In this document: one piece after another, positions 7,907 to 16,112 of the stretch
How the letters are laid out: each line of letters opens with the position of its first letter
Position numbering within the stretch: position 1 is the first letter of the stretch
Assembly: GCF_004353825.1 (NCBI RefSeq)
Contig: NZ_SMNA01000004.1
Location: forward strand, 62,001-126,000
Length of the DNA: 64,000 bases
Reading direction: 5' to 3'
DNA from: Occultella glacieicola
GTDB taxonomy: Bacteria; Actinomycetota; Actinomycetes; Actinomycetales; Beutenbergiaceae
Notes under the pieces: model-generated
What the model saw: only the letters and a program-made list of their open reading frames with translations
Databases searched by the model: none
What the model was told of the DNA's origin: nothing
Made by a program: the position numbers and the translations under genes

Positions 7907-9469
7907 GTGCGTCCTGCGCCCCCAGGCCCCCGTCGGCTGCGTCGATCGGTCACCGCCGCCCTTGCCCTCGCGCTGGTCGCGTCCCTGTTCGGCGCGATGC
8001 CGGCGACGGCGGCGCCCGCCACGTCCGGCAACGTCACCGCCCCGGTGGACACCGGCACGTACCGGATGTCCTCGGCGCAGGGACCCCGCTGCCTGCCGAT
8101 CATCAATGCGACGACCTGGCACAACGGCCAGGACCTCGGGGGCGCGGTCGGGAACGCGCTGTACGCGGTCGCCGACGGCGTGGTCACCCGGGCCCAGCCT
8201 GACTCCGCCGCCGGCCAGTGGATCACGGTCCGGCACGTCATCGACGGGGTCACGATCACGATCGGGTACTCCCACGTGGTCAACGCCACCCAGTACGTGC
8301 GGGTCGGTCAGCGGGTCTCGCAGGGGCAGCGGATCGCGACCATGGGCAACACCGGGGTCTCCACGTCCCCGCACCTGCACCTGGAGGTCTGGCGCGGCGA
8401 CTACGGCGGGACCCTGCTCGACCCGGAGGCCTGGTTCCGTCAGCAGGGCATCGACCTGCGCGCGAACGCGGACCTGATCACCCAGGTCCGCACGCCCACC
8501 CAGTGCCTCTACTACGCGCAGGGGACCACCACGATCTACCGGAGCGCGTCGACCTCCTCCACGGTCCGGGGGACCGTGCCGGCACGCACCGTGCTGACGT
8601 CGACGCCCGGGGCGTCCTCGGGCAACTTCATCCAGGTCACCGCCGGCCGGATCACCGGGTGGGCGCCGCGCGCGAACGTCACGCCGACCGACGACATCTA
8701 CACCCGGCGGCACCTGCTCGGTGATCACGACTACACCGGCGACGGCGTCCCGGACGTGCTGGCCGTGACCGCGTCCGGCGCGCTGCTGCAGTACCCGGGC
8801 AACGGCAGCGGCGGCTTCCTGTCGATGCGGCAGGTCGGCAACGGCTGGACGGGGTTCGAGATCATTGCCACCGGGGACTTCAGCGGGGACCGGCGCGCCG
8901 ACCTGCTCGGTGTCGACCCGTCCGGGCGGCTGTTCCTGTACCCGGGCACCGGGCGCGGCGGGTTCGCCGGCCGTGTGCAGATCGGGCACGGCTGGGGCTC
9001 CTTCACCCACCTGTTCGCGATCGCCGACTTCAGCGGCGACCTGCGCACCGACCTGATCGCCGTGGACTCCTCGGGTCGGATGTTCCGCTATGCCGGGCTC
9101 GGCAACGGACGGGTCGGCGCCCGGACCCAGATCGGGCACGGCTGGCAGGCATTCTCCCGGATCCTGGCCGGCGGCGATCTCAACGACGACAGCGCGTCCG
9201 ACCTGATCGCCATCGACGCCAATGGCCGACTGTTCGTCTACTACGCGAACTCGCAGGGGGCGATGAACTCCGCCCAGCAGATCGGCCAGGGCTGGGGGAA
9301 CTTCACGCTCGTGCCGGTCGGCGACTTCAACCGGGACACCTACTCCGACTTCCTCGGCATCAACAACACCACCGGCGCCGCCTACCTGTACCGGGGCGAC
9401 GGGAAGGGACGGGTCGGATCGGCGGTGCCGGTCGGGAGGGGCTGGGCCACGTTCGCCCAGGTGCTGTAG
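7907..9469 (+). CDS. secreted M23 metallopeptidase with FG-GAP repeats
   Basis: A 520-residue exported protein. The signal peptide covers about residues 1-36 (ending PATAA). An M23 (LytM/lysostaphin-type) zinc peptidase follows: H72 and D76 in WHNGQDLGG, H123 in YSHV, and the H-x-H pair H156/H158 in SPHLHLEV, so the metal site looks complete. An SH3-like segment (about 200-265, with QCLYYAQGTTTIYRS) precedes five or so FG-GAP/VCBS beta-propeller blades (about 272-520; repeated GDFSGDRRADLLGVD-type segments, each with a likely calcium loop). It probably cleaves peptide cross-links in peptidoglycan, with the propeller binding wall or partner. It starts at GTG 7907 with GAGGAAG upstream. It is convergent with the WYL regulator. 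Confidence 0.88.
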   Translation: MRPAPPGPRRLRRSVTAALALALVASLFGAMPATAAPATSGNVTAPVDTGTYRMSSAQGPRCLPIINATTWHNGQDLGGAVGNALYAVADGVVTRAQPDSAAGQWITVRHVIDGVTITIGYSHVVNATQYVRVGQRVSQGQRIATMGNTGVSTSPHLHLEVWRGDYGGTLLDPEAWFRQQGIDLRANADLITQVRTPTQCLYYAQGTTTIYRSASTSSTVRGTVPARTVLTSTPGASSGNFIQVTAGRITGWAPRANVTPTDDIYTRRHLLGDHDYTGDGVPDVLAVTASGALLQYPGNGSGGFLSMRQVGNGWTGFEIIATGDFSGDRRADLLGVDPSGRLFLYPGTGRGGFAGRVQIGHGWGSFTHLFAIADFSGDLRTDLIAVDSSGRMFRYAGLGNGRVGARTQIGHGWQAFSRILAGGDLNDDSASDLIAIDANGRLFVYYANSQGAMNSAQQIGQGWGNFTLVPVGDFNRDTYSDFLGINNTTGAAYLYRGDGKGRVGSAVPVGRGWATFAQVL

Positions 9470-9487
9470 GTCAGGTGGCCCGGCAGT

Positions 9488-10435
9488 TCAGACGGCTCGG
9501 CCGAGCCGAGCGGTCAGGGTGCCGACCGCCGCACGGAGCTCGTCGGGGCCCTCCACGCTGAACTCCGCGTCGAACATGCAGAACCAGGCGGCGAGCGCGG
9601 TGTAGGTCCAGGAGCCGGCCTCGACCCAGCAGGACTCCTCGTCACGGGCCATGACCGTGCCCTGCTGGCGGATCCATGGGGCCACGGTGGTCGCCGGCGC
9701 GTGCAGCAGGACCCGGCCCCGGGCCGGCCACTGGGTGGATCCGGCCACCTGGCTGCGGAGGTAGTCGGCCAGGTCCTCCTCGGGCAGCTCCCGCGGGGTG
9801 AACCGGGCACCGTGCGGGATCCGCAGCGTCATCCGGTCCGCCCGGAACGTGCGCCACGCCTGGCGGTCCAGGCACCAGGCGACGAGGTACCAGCGGGTGC
9901 CCCAGCTGACCAGCCGGTGTGGCTCGGTCCGCCGCAACGACGGCGTTCCGTCCTTGGCCACGTAGTCGAACCTAAGGACCTGGTGGTCCCGGCACACCGC
10001 ACCGAGTTCCAGGAGCAGTTCGGCATCGACCTGGGGCGCCTGGGCCGCCGTCGGCACCGACGTGAACTGGAGCGCATCCACCCGGTGCCGCAGCCGGGAC
10101 GGCATCACCTGGCGCACGGTGGTCAACGCGCGCAGCGCCGCCTCCTCGATACCGGCGACCCCGCTGCTCGCGGTCTGCAGGGCGACGGCGACGGCGACGG
10201 CCTGCTCGTCGTCGAGCAGCAACGGTGGCAGTTCGGTGCCGGCGCCGAGGCGGTAGCCGCCGTCGGGTCCCTTCGTGGCCTGCACCGGATAGCCCAGCTC
10301 GCGCAGCCGGTCGACGTCCCGGCGGACGGTGCGGGGGCTGACGTCGAGCCGTTCGGCGAGGTCCGCGCCGGGCCAGTCCCGGCGCGCCTGCAGCAACGAG
10401 AGCAGTTTGAGCAACCGTCCGGACGTCTCCCACAT
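9488..10435 (-). CDS. HTH and WYL-domain transcriptional regulator
   Basis: A 315-residue regulator of the DeoR/HTH_11 plus WYL type. The N-terminal winged helix is at about residues 5-58 (LLKLLSLLQARRDWPGADLA, with ERLDVSPRTVRRDVDRL as recognition region and GYRLG as wing). The WYL domain lies around 140-230 and contains the namesake WYL in RWYLVAWCLDRQAW. A WCX-like C-terminal region follows. WYL domains sense ligands, sometimes nucleic-acid-like, and the type includes repressors and activators such as PafBC and BrxR. The start ATG 10435 is set by homology. A perfect 9-bp inverted repeat begins 17 nt upstream, a good candidate self-operator. A 16-nt palindrome (9493-9508) overlaps the 3' end. 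No defence genes adjoin it. Confidence 0.88.
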   Translation of the reverse strand: MWETSGRLLKLLSLLQARRDWPGADLAERLDVSPRTVRRDVDRLRELGYPVQATKGPDGGYRLGAGTELPPLLLDDEQAVAVAVALQTASSGVAGIEEAALRALTTVRQVMPSRLRHRVDALQFTSVPTAAQAPQVDAELLLELGAVCRDHQVLRFDYVAKDGTPSLRRTEPHRLVSWGTRWYLVAWCLDRQAWRTFRADRMTLRIPHGARFTPRELPEEDLADYLRSQVAGSTQWPARGRVLLHAPATTVAPWIRQQGTVMARDEESCWVEAGSWTYTALAAWFCMFDAEFSVEGPDELRAAVGTLTARLGRAV

Positions 10436-10451
10436 GCCACCAGTCTGGCAC

Positions 10452-10480
10452 CGGAAGCGGCCAGCACCTGTCCGCTTCCG
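10452..10480. promoter_or_regulatory. inverted-repeat operator candidate
   Basis: CGGAAGCGG, 11 bases, CCGCTTCCG: a perfect 9-bp inverted repeat, centre about 31 nt upstream of the WYL regulator ATG and about 118 nt upstream of the divergent lipoprotein GTG. The arm spacing (about 20 bp centre to centre, two helical turns) suits a dimeric HTH protein. The regulator is inferred. Confidence 0.5.
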
Positions 10481-10583
10481 TGGAGCGCCGTCGACGAAGG
10501 TTCGTGGCCGGATCGTTGCGTGCGCGGCATCGCAACCGGGCGCGCGGCGACCTAGACTCGGGAGCCAACGAGGGGTGGTCAGC

Positions 10584-11030
10584 GTGAGGCGTACCAGAAC
10601 CGTGGTGGTGGCAGCGTTCCTGTTCGGCGCGCTGCTCGGCCTGTCCGGATGTGGCGTCGAGGAGCCCGTCGACGATCCACCGAGCGGGACCACTGAGCCG
10701 ACCGGGTCCGAGGAACCGACCGATGACGACACCGACGACCCGGGTGACGACGTCGATCCCGCGGTGAGCGCCGCCGTCGACGATCTCGCCGAGCGACTCG
10801 ACGTGGCCGCCGACGACATCGAGGCGGGTTCTCTGGAATCCGTCACCTGGCGGGACGGCGCGATCGGTTGCCCGGTGCCGGACCAGGCGTACACGCAGGC
10901 GCTCGTCGAGGGCCGGCGGCTGATCCTCACCTCGGGCGGCGAGGAGTACGCCTACCACGGCGCCGGCGAGGACCCACTGGTGTACTGCGAGACCCCCGAG
11001 GAGCCGTTCGAGGTCGACGCAGCCTCCTGA
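10584..11030 (+). CDS. small lipoprotein, unknown function
   Basis: A 148-residue predicted lipoprotein. A short positively charged N-terminus and hydrophobic stretch end in the lipobox LSGC, so Cys22 or thereabouts would be lipidated. An acidic low-complexity linker (Glu/Asp/Thr/Pro, about residues 25-55) leads to a globular domain of about 85 residues with two Cys (IGCPVPDQAY and VYCETPEE), a possible disulfide. The sequence LESVTWRDGAIGCPVPDQAY resembles domains in other actinobacterial lipoproteins, but I cannot name a function. GTG 10584 is chosen as start because GAGGGG lies about 8 nt upstream; GTG 10575 is an alternative. A TAGACT box occurs at about 10553. The stop is only 2 nt from the stop of the convergent UPF0158 gene. 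Confidence 0.75.
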   Translation: MRRTRTVVVAAFLFGALLGLSGCGVEEPVDDPPSGTTEPTGSEEPTDDDTDDPGDDVDPAVSAAVDDLAERLDVAADDIEAGSLESVTWRDGAIGCPVPDQAYTQALVEGRRLILTSGGEEYAYHGAGEDPLVYCETPEEPFEVDAAS

Positions 11031-11032
11031 CG

Positions 11033-11686
11033 CTAACGAGTCCCGGGCCGGTTCAACGGCTCGATCACGGCCCAGGGCTCGCCGCCGCTGGTCAACCGCA
11101 CGGGCCGGCCGTCGCCCAGCGCCCGCAGGATCTCGGGCCAGCGGCGCGGGGCGTCCCGCTCCTCGACCTGCAGTCCATCGCGCTTGGCGACCTCGGTCAG
11201 CGCGCGATCGGCGGTCTCCGCCCGGTCTCGCACGATCGCTGCCGCGGGCTCGGCTTCGACCAGGTCGAGTCGAACGAGCCATTCGATCGCACGCGACTCG
11301 GCCCGGGCGTCCCGGAACCGGAACCACGCGGCGCGCAGCGGTTCGGGGGCTTCGTGGAGCGCGTCCCGGAATCGTCGGAACGGACCATGTCCCTCGAGTG
11401 CGAGTTCCAGGCGACGCCGCACCGCGGGGTCGGCCACGGCAGCCGTGAACACCTCCATGTCCCCGTAGCCAGTTCGGGAACCGACCGGCTCGACCGGGAC
11501 CCAGTCCTGTTCGCCGGCGTCTGCCGGCTCGCCGTCCGCGTCGAGAGCCTCGCCCTCGAAGGAGGGGATCACCTGACCGGTAGCCGGATCGAAGTGCCCG
11601 GCACCGTAGTCGGAGGCGTCCATGAGAGGGGCCAGCATGTCGAGGTCGACCCTCTCAGGGTCGAGTGTCGGGCGTTCCTCGTTCAT
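11033..11686 (-). CDS. UPF0158 family protein
   Basis: A 217-residue soluble protein of the UPF0158 family, whose function is unknown. The family core is at about residues 85-145: RRLELALEGHGPFRRFRDAL followed by AWFRFRDARAESRAIEWL, with conserved aromatic and Arg/Glu positions. The N-terminal part (MNEERPTLDPERVDLDMLAP) is acidic and the C-terminus has a small beta-rich end (PVRLTSGGEPWAVIEPLN). No membrane segment or catalytic motif is visible. It is divergent from the DrrA-type ABC gene (126 nt between starts), so the two may share a regulatory region. Confidence 0.8.
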   Translation of the reverse strand: MNEERPTLDPERVDLDMLAPLMDASDYGAGHFDPATGQVIPSFEGEALDADGEPADAGEQDWVPVEPVGSRTGYGDMEVFTAAVADPAVRRRLELALEGHGPFRRFRDALHEAPEPLRAAWFRFRDARAESRAIEWLVRLDLVEAEPAAAIVRDRAETADRALTEVAKRDGLQVEERDAPRRWPEILRALGDGRPVRLTSGGEPWAVIEPLNRPGTR

Positions 11687-11812
11687 CTGCCCAATCGTGC
11701 CCGCGCGCCGCCATCCTCGACAGGACCAGCCCGAACATCGTCCAAAGTAGCGGACCGGAGCTGACCTCTACCGTCCCTAGCGTGGTCCTCACCACCACCG
11801 AGGAGGGACCAC

Positions 11813-12793
11813 ATGATCCACACCGAAGGCCTGACGAAGGACTTCGTCGTCAGCCGCAAGGAGACCGTGCACGCCGTGCGCGGCATCGATCTCGACGTCG
11901 CACCCGGCGAACTCGTCGCGATCCTCGGGCCGAACGGGGCCGGCAAGACCACGACGATGCGGATGCTCACCACGCTGCTCGCGCCGACCTCCGGCTCGGC
12001 GCGGGTGGCCGGGTTCGACGTGCTCACCCAGCCGGGTCACGTGCGCCGCCGGATCGGCTACGTCGGCCAGGGCAACGGGGCTGGCCACAACCAGCGCGCC
12101 GCGGACGAGCTGTACTCCCAGGGCGTCACGTACGGGCTGTCCCGTGCGGACTCGCGCCGCCGGGCCGGCGAACTGTTGGACTCCCTCGATCTGGCCGGCA
12201 AAGCACAGCGCAAGGTGACCGACCTCTCCGGCGGTCAGCGACGCCGTCTGGACGTGGCGATGGGACTCATGCACGCCCCGCCGCTGCTCGTCCTCGACGA
12301 GCCCTCCACCGGACTGGACCCGCAGAACCGGGCCAACCTGTGGGAGCACATCACCGCGATGCGGACCGCGTTCGACATCACCGTGCTGTTGACCACCCAC
12401 TACCTCGACGAGGCCGACTCGATGGCCGAGCGGGTGGTCGTGGTGGACCACGGCGAGGTGATCGCCGACGACACACCGGACGCCTTGAAGACCCAACTCG
12501 CCGGCGACCTGCTCGTGGTCATCGCCGACGAGCCCGACGGCGCCGCGCACCTCGCGCACATCGTCGAGCGTTGGGAGGGCGCGACCGAGGTCGCCGTGAC
12601 CGGCACCCGGATCACCGCGCGGATCGCGAACGGCACCACCCGCGTGGCCGAGCTCGTGCACACGGCCGACGCGGCCGCCGTCGGGCTCGCCGACGTGCAG
12701 GTGCGCCGCCCCACCCTTGACGACGTGTTCCTGAATCTGACCGGACGGAGCCTGCGCGAGAGCGGGACCGAGAACGAGGAGGTGGCGGCATGA
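11813..12793 (+). CDS. DrrA-type ABC exporter ATP-binding protein
   Basis: A 326-residue ATPase of a daunorubicin-resistance-type ABC-2 exporter; it powers efflux of a drug or lipid-like molecule through the membrane protein encoded next. Walker A is GPNGAGKTT (about residues 39-47), the ABC signature LSGGQRRRLDVAMG (about 138), Walker B LLVLDEPSTGLDP (about 159) and the switch His lies in LLTTHYLDEADSMAE. The C-terminal 100 residues match the DrrA accessory region, ending RPTLDDVFLNLTGRSLRE. GAGGAGG lies just upstream of the ATG. The gene overlaps the permease gene by 4 bp (ATGA), showing translational coupling. No adjacent biosynthetic genes or TetR regulator are present to indicate the substrate. 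Confidence 0.92.
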   Translation: MIHTEGLTKDFVVSRKETVHAVRGIDLDVAPGELVAILGPNGAGKTTTMRMLTTLLAPTSGSARVAGFDVLTQPGHVRRRIGYVGQGNGAGHNQRAADELYSQGVTYGLSRADSRRRAGELLDSLDLAGKAQRKVTDLSGGQRRRLDVAMGLMHAPPLLVLDEPSTGLDPQNRANLWEHITAMRTAFDITVLLTTHYLDEADSMAERVVVVDHGEVIADDTPDALKTQLAGDLLVVIADEPDGAAHLAHIVERWEGATEVAVTGTRITARIANGTTRVAELVHTADAAAVGLADVQVRRPTLDDVFLNLTGRSLRESGTENEEVAA

Positions 12794-13611
12794 GTACGAC
12801 AACCCTGACCCCGAACCCGATGGTGGCGACCGAGGCGACGGCGGAGCGGAGCTCGTTGGCGCGCGACACCGGCATCGTGCTGATGCGCGAGCTGCGGCCG
12901 ATGCTCCGGGACCCGTTCTCGCTGATCTTCGGGCTGGTGCAGCCGATCGTGTTCCTGGCCCTGTTCGGCCCGCTGCTCGGCGGTAGCCTGGCCGGTTCGG
13001 TCCCCGGCGGCAGCGTGTGGCAGTGGTTCGTGCCCGCCATCCTGGTGATGACCGCGCTGTTCGGATCCTCGACCGTGGGGTCGAACCTGCTCTACGAGAT
13101 GCAGACCGGTGCGCACGAACGGATGCTCGTCACGCCGCTGTCCCGTTCGTCGCTGCTGGTGGGCCGGGCCCTGAAGGAGATGGTCACCCTCGGCGCGCAG
13201 GCGGTCCTGATCGTGGCCGTGATGGTGCCGTTCGGATTCCGGCTGTACCCGGCCGGCGCACTCCTGGGCCTGGTGCTGCTCGCGGTGTTCGGGATCGGGC
13301 TCGGCTCGCTCAGCTACGCGCTCGCGATCGCCGTGCGCAAGCAGGACTGGATGTTCTGGGTGGTGCAGCAGACGTTCCTGTTCCCGCTGATGATCCTGTC
13401 CGGGATGCTGCTGCCCCTGGAGTCCGGGCCCGGCTGGATGCAGGTGCTGTCCCGGTTCAACCCGCTCACCTACATCGTCGACGCCGAGCGGGCCCTGTTC
13501 TCCGGCGAGCTCGCCTCGGGAGGAGTGGCCTGGGGCGCGCTCGCCGCGGTGGCGACCCTCGCCGTCGGGCTCGCGGTCGGCATCCGTGGGATGCGGCGCA
13601 GCGCCGGCTGA
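12790..13611 (+). CDS. DrrB-type ABC-2 exporter permease
   Basis: A 273-residue ABC-2 family membrane protein with six predicted helices, the first at about residues 40-60 (FSLIFGLVQPIVFLALFGPL) and the last before the C-terminal RGMRRSAG. The ABC-2 signature region FLFPLMILSGMLLPLESGPG with nearby FNPLTYIVDAERALF is the classic DrrB feature. It forms the channel for the ATPase encoded immediately upstream, with which it overlaps by 4 bp. The cytoplasmic N-terminus (residues 1-30, TLTPNPMVATEATAERSS) is polar. An intact two-gene exporter operon is indicated; substrate unknown. Confidence 0.9.
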   Translation: MSTTTLTPNPMVATEATAERSSLARDTGIVLMRELRPMLRDPFSLIFGLVQPIVFLALFGPLLGGSLAGSVPGGSVWQWFVPAILVMTALFGSSTVGSNLLYEMQTGAHERMLVTPLSRSSLLVGRALKEMVTLGAQAVLIVAVMVPFGFRLYPAGALLGLVLLAVFGIGLGSLSYALAIAVRKQDWMFWVVQQTFLFPLMILSGMLLPLESGPGWMQVLSRFNPLTYIVDAERALFSGELASGGVAWGALAAVATLAVGLAVGIRGMRRSAG

Positions 13612-13662
13612 GCCATCGGACCCGTGGCTGCCCGGGGCGCGCATACATGGTTGGATTGCGAC

Positions 13663-14877
13663 ATGAAGATCGGTGTCATCGGAACCGGCCAGTTCGCGCG
13701 CAGCTTCATCTCCCTGTGGCAGCTCCATCCCGAGGTCGACGCGGTGTACGTGTGCGACCTCGTGCCGGAGCGGGCCGCCGAGCACGTGGAGAAGTACGGC
13801 CTGGCCGGCTCGTTCGCGACGGCGGAGGAGCTCCTCGCCTCGGACGTGGACGCGGTCGCCGTGATGACGCAGCGGTGGAGCCATGGTGAGCTCGTCCTGC
13901 AGGCACTACGGGCCGGCAAGCACGTCTACTCCTCGGTGCCGATGGCGATGACGGAGCAGGAGATCACCGCGATCGTGGCCGAGGTCGAGGCCACCGGGCT
14001 GATCTACATGATGGGGGAGACGAGCTACTACAACCCCGCCGTCGTGTGGGCGAGGCAGAAGATCGCCGCCGGGGAGCTCGGGCGGGTCTTCTACGCCGAG
14101 GGCGACTACGTCCACGACATGGACAACGGCTTCTACGCCGCGTACCGCTACAGCGGCGGGGACGACTGGAAATCGACGGCGAGCTACCCGCCGATGCTGT
14201 ACCCGACCCACGCGCTCGGCGGCGTGCTCGGCGCCCTGCCCACGTATGCCACCAGCGTCAGCTGCATCGGCATCCCGGACGACCGGGGTGACGGCGTGTT
14301 CGACGCCGAGGTGTCCCGGTGGGGCAACACGTTCTCGAACATGAGCGCGCTCTTCGAGCTCGCCGACGGCGGGGCCATGCGCACCAACGAGTTCCGTCGG
14401 GTCGGGTACTGGAAGGGCCACGAGTCGCGGTTCCGGTTCTATGGCACCGAGGCCGTCATGGAGCAGACCGGCGAGGGTGCGACGCTCAGCATCAAGACCG
14501 AGGGCGAGGACTACGCCAAGGGCGACACCCTCGACATCAGCGACCTGTTCTACACCAAGGCCGGCCAGGTGCCCGAGGGCTTCGGCGACGTCGACCCCGC
14601 CCTGATGCAGAGCTTCAGCTCGGGCCTGGCGAAGGTCCACGACCGCTCGCGGCTGCCGAAGGAGTTCGACGGCGCCCACAACGGTCACGAGGGCGCCCAC
14701 CACTTCCTCGCCGACGACTTCGTGCGCGCGGTCACCACGAACACGCAGCCGCCGGTCAACGCATGGACGGCGGCCCGGTTCACCCTGCCCGGTGTGATCG
14801 CCTACGAGTCGGCGAGGCAGGGCGGCGCCCGCCTGGCGATCCCGGACCTGGGAGCGGGGCCGGCCCCAGCCTGGTAG
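13663..14877 (+). CDS. Gfo/Idh/MocA family oxidoreductase
   Basis: A 404-residue NAD(P)-dependent sugar or inositol dehydrogenase-type protein. The Rossmann fold opens at the N-terminus with GVIGTGQFARSF (residues 3-14). The conserved beta-alpha segment ALRAGKHVYSSVPMAMTEQE (about 90-110) corresponds to the family EKP motif, but Pro-Met replaces the Lys-Pro pair: the usual catalytic Lys is not at the expected place (VPMA rather than EKPxA). The C-terminal alpha/beta domain spans about 130-400. It may therefore be an atypical or structural member. The start is set by GVIGTG and a TTGGAT box 6 nt upstream. Its stop faces the convergent permease operon across a palindrome-bearing gap. Confidence 0.85.
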   Translation: MKIGVIGTGQFARSFISLWQLHPEVDAVYVCDLVPERAAEHVEKYGLAGSFATAEELLASDVDAVAVMTQRWSHGELVLQALRAGKHVYSSVPMAMTEQEITAIVAEVEATGLIYMMGETSYYNPAVVWARQKIAAGELGRVFYAEGDYVHDMDNGFYAAYRYSGGDDWKSTASYPPMLYPTHALGGVLGALPTYATSVSCIGIPDDRGDGVFDAEVSRWGNTFSNMSALFELADGGAMRTNEFRRVGYWKGHESRFRFYGTEAVMEQTGEGATLSIKTEGEDYAKGDTLDISDLFYTKAGQVPEGFGDVDPALMQSFSSGLAKVHDRSRLPKEFDGAHNGHEGAHHFLADDFVRAVTTNTQPPVNAWTAARFTLPGVIAYESARQGGARLAIPDLGAGPAPAW

Positions 14878-14930
14878 ACGCCGGGACCTGGTGGGCCCGC
14901 CATCCCCTGGTGGTGGGCCCGACCGTTGTG

Positions 14931-14967
14931 GTGCGATTCCGACGTACCCGGTGCGTCGGAGTCACAC
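14931..14967. repeat. extragenic palindrome, copy 1
   Basis: GTGCGATTCCGACG, 9-nt loop TACCCGGTG, CGTCGGAGTCACAC. The stem has 12 of 14 Watson-Crick pairs plus one possible G-U pair. It shares the loop and stem frame with copy 2 at 15156. It may act as terminator for the dehydrogenase gene. Confidence 0.65.
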
Positions 14968-15155
14968 GGCTGACGCTCGAACCGGTGCGCGGCGCGGGCG
15001 AAGGGGCAGCGATCCCCGGGGTGCTCGCGGCCTGGCGTGTGCCACCGTCGGCACGCCGGTGACGCTCGACCCGTACCGCACAGGCGCGACGCCGACGCGT
15101 GGCGGTCCACAGGGGTGGGCGCGCGATCGGGCATCCGTAACCGCGCAGCGCTAGT

Positions 15156-15194
15156 GGTGTGATTGCGACGTACCTGGTGCGTCGCAATCACACC
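15156..15194. repeat. extragenic palindrome, copy 2 (perfect)
   Basis: GGTGTGATTGCGACG, 9-nt loop TACCTGGTG, CGTCGCAATCACACC: a perfect 15-bp stem, 46 nt beyond the stop of the permease gene at 15240. Differences from copy 1 are partly compensated across the stem (G/C at the fourth pair from the loop), the pattern of selection for structure. Confidence 0.7.
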
Positions 15195-15239
15195 GCACGA
15201 GGCGGGGCGGGCGCGGAGAGCGGGCCGCGAGGGGTCCGT

Positions 15240-16112
15240 TCAGCGGACTCCGGTCACCCCGAGCGAGGACGTGATCTGCTTCTGGAACACCAGGAACAGG
15301 ATCACCAGTGGCGCCAGGGCGATCGTGGTCGCGGCCATGACCAGAGTCCAGTTCCCGTTGTACTGGGTCTGCAGTGCGGCGGTGGCGACCGTGATCACGT
15401 TCCACTCCGGCGCCGGCGCGATGATCAGCGGCCACATGAAGTTGTTCCACTGGCTGACCACGGTGATCAGCAGCAGCGTGGCCAGGATCGGCTTGTTCAT
15501 CGGCACCATCACCTGCCACAGTCGCCGCAGGACCCCGGCCCCGTCGATCTTGGCGGCGTCCAGCACGTCCGAGGGCGTGGACCGGAAGTTCTCCCGGAGC
15601 AGGAAGATCGCGTACGGGGAGCCGAACAGGAACGGCACCACCAGGCCCGCAAAGGAGTTCTTCAGGCCCAGCGAGGTCATCATCGAGTACAGCGGGATGA
15701 CCGTGACCACGGCGGGGATCATCAGGGTGGACAGGTACACCCAGAACAGGGTGTCCCGGCCCGGGAACTGCAGCTGCGCGAACGCGTACGCGGCCAGGAT
15801 GGAGGTGAGCATCTGGCCCACCACCAGGACCAGCACCACCTGCGCGGTCACCGCGATCGGCACCACGAAGTTGTACTGCTCGGAGAACAACGCCGCGAAG
15901 TTCTCGCCCGTGACCGGGGCCGGCGGGGTCAGCGGCCAGCTGGTGTTGAACTGCTTCGGGGTCTTCAGCGACGTCATCACGGAGAACACGAACGGGCCGA
16001 GCATCAGCAGGCCGCCGGCGATCAGGAACGCGTAGGTCAGGACGTTCGCGAACAGCCGGGACGAGCCCCAGGAGGCGGTCGCCGACCGACGGGTGCGGGT
16101 GGGCTCGGTCAT
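15240..16112 (-). CDS. carbohydrate ABC transporter permease (MalG/MsmG type)
   Basis: A 290-residue inner-membrane permease with six predicted helices. The EAA loop that docks the ATPase is DAAKIDGAGVLRRLWQVMVP (about residues 195-214, with the central DGAG). N-terminal sequence MTEPTRTRRSAT precedes the first helix. It pairs with the product of the overlapping upstream gene (4-bp ATGA overlap at 16109-16112) to form the channel of a CUT1 sugar importer. No binding protein or ATPase gene adjoins; in many actinobacteria a shared MsiK-type ATPase serves several importers. The orphan binding protein at 3785-5125 is the nearest candidate partner. Confidence 0.9.
   Translation of the reverse strand: MTEPTRTRRSATASWGSSRLFANVLTYAFLIAGGLLMLGPFVFSVMTSLKTPKQFNTSWPLTPPAPVTGENFAALFSEQYNFVVPIAVTAQVVLVLVVGQMLTSILAAYAFAQLQFPGRDTLFWVYLSTLMIPAVVTVIPLYSMMTSLGLKNSFAGLVVPFLFGSPYAIFLLRENFRSTPSDVLDAAKIDGAGVLRRLWQVMVPMNKPILATLLLITVVSQWNNFMWPLIIAPAPEWNVITVATAALQTQYNGNWTLVMAATTIALAPLVILFLVFQKQITSSLGVTGVR

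Larger units (their letters stand above)
14878..15239. other. gene-free gap with two palindromes
   Basis: A 362-nt gap between convergent genes. It holds two copies of a 37-39 bp palindrome (listed separately) and a short imperfect direct repeat TGACGCTCGAACCGGT / TGACGCTCGACCCGTA (near 14971 and 15060). No convincing coding frame is visible. Confidence 0.7.

Noticed and set aside
9493-9508. Perfect 16-nt palindrome CGGCTCGGCCGAGCCG
   Set aside because: It lies within the 3' coding end of the WYL regulator and has no loop. It may be a coincidence of Leu/Arg/Gly codons, so it is not listed as a terminator.
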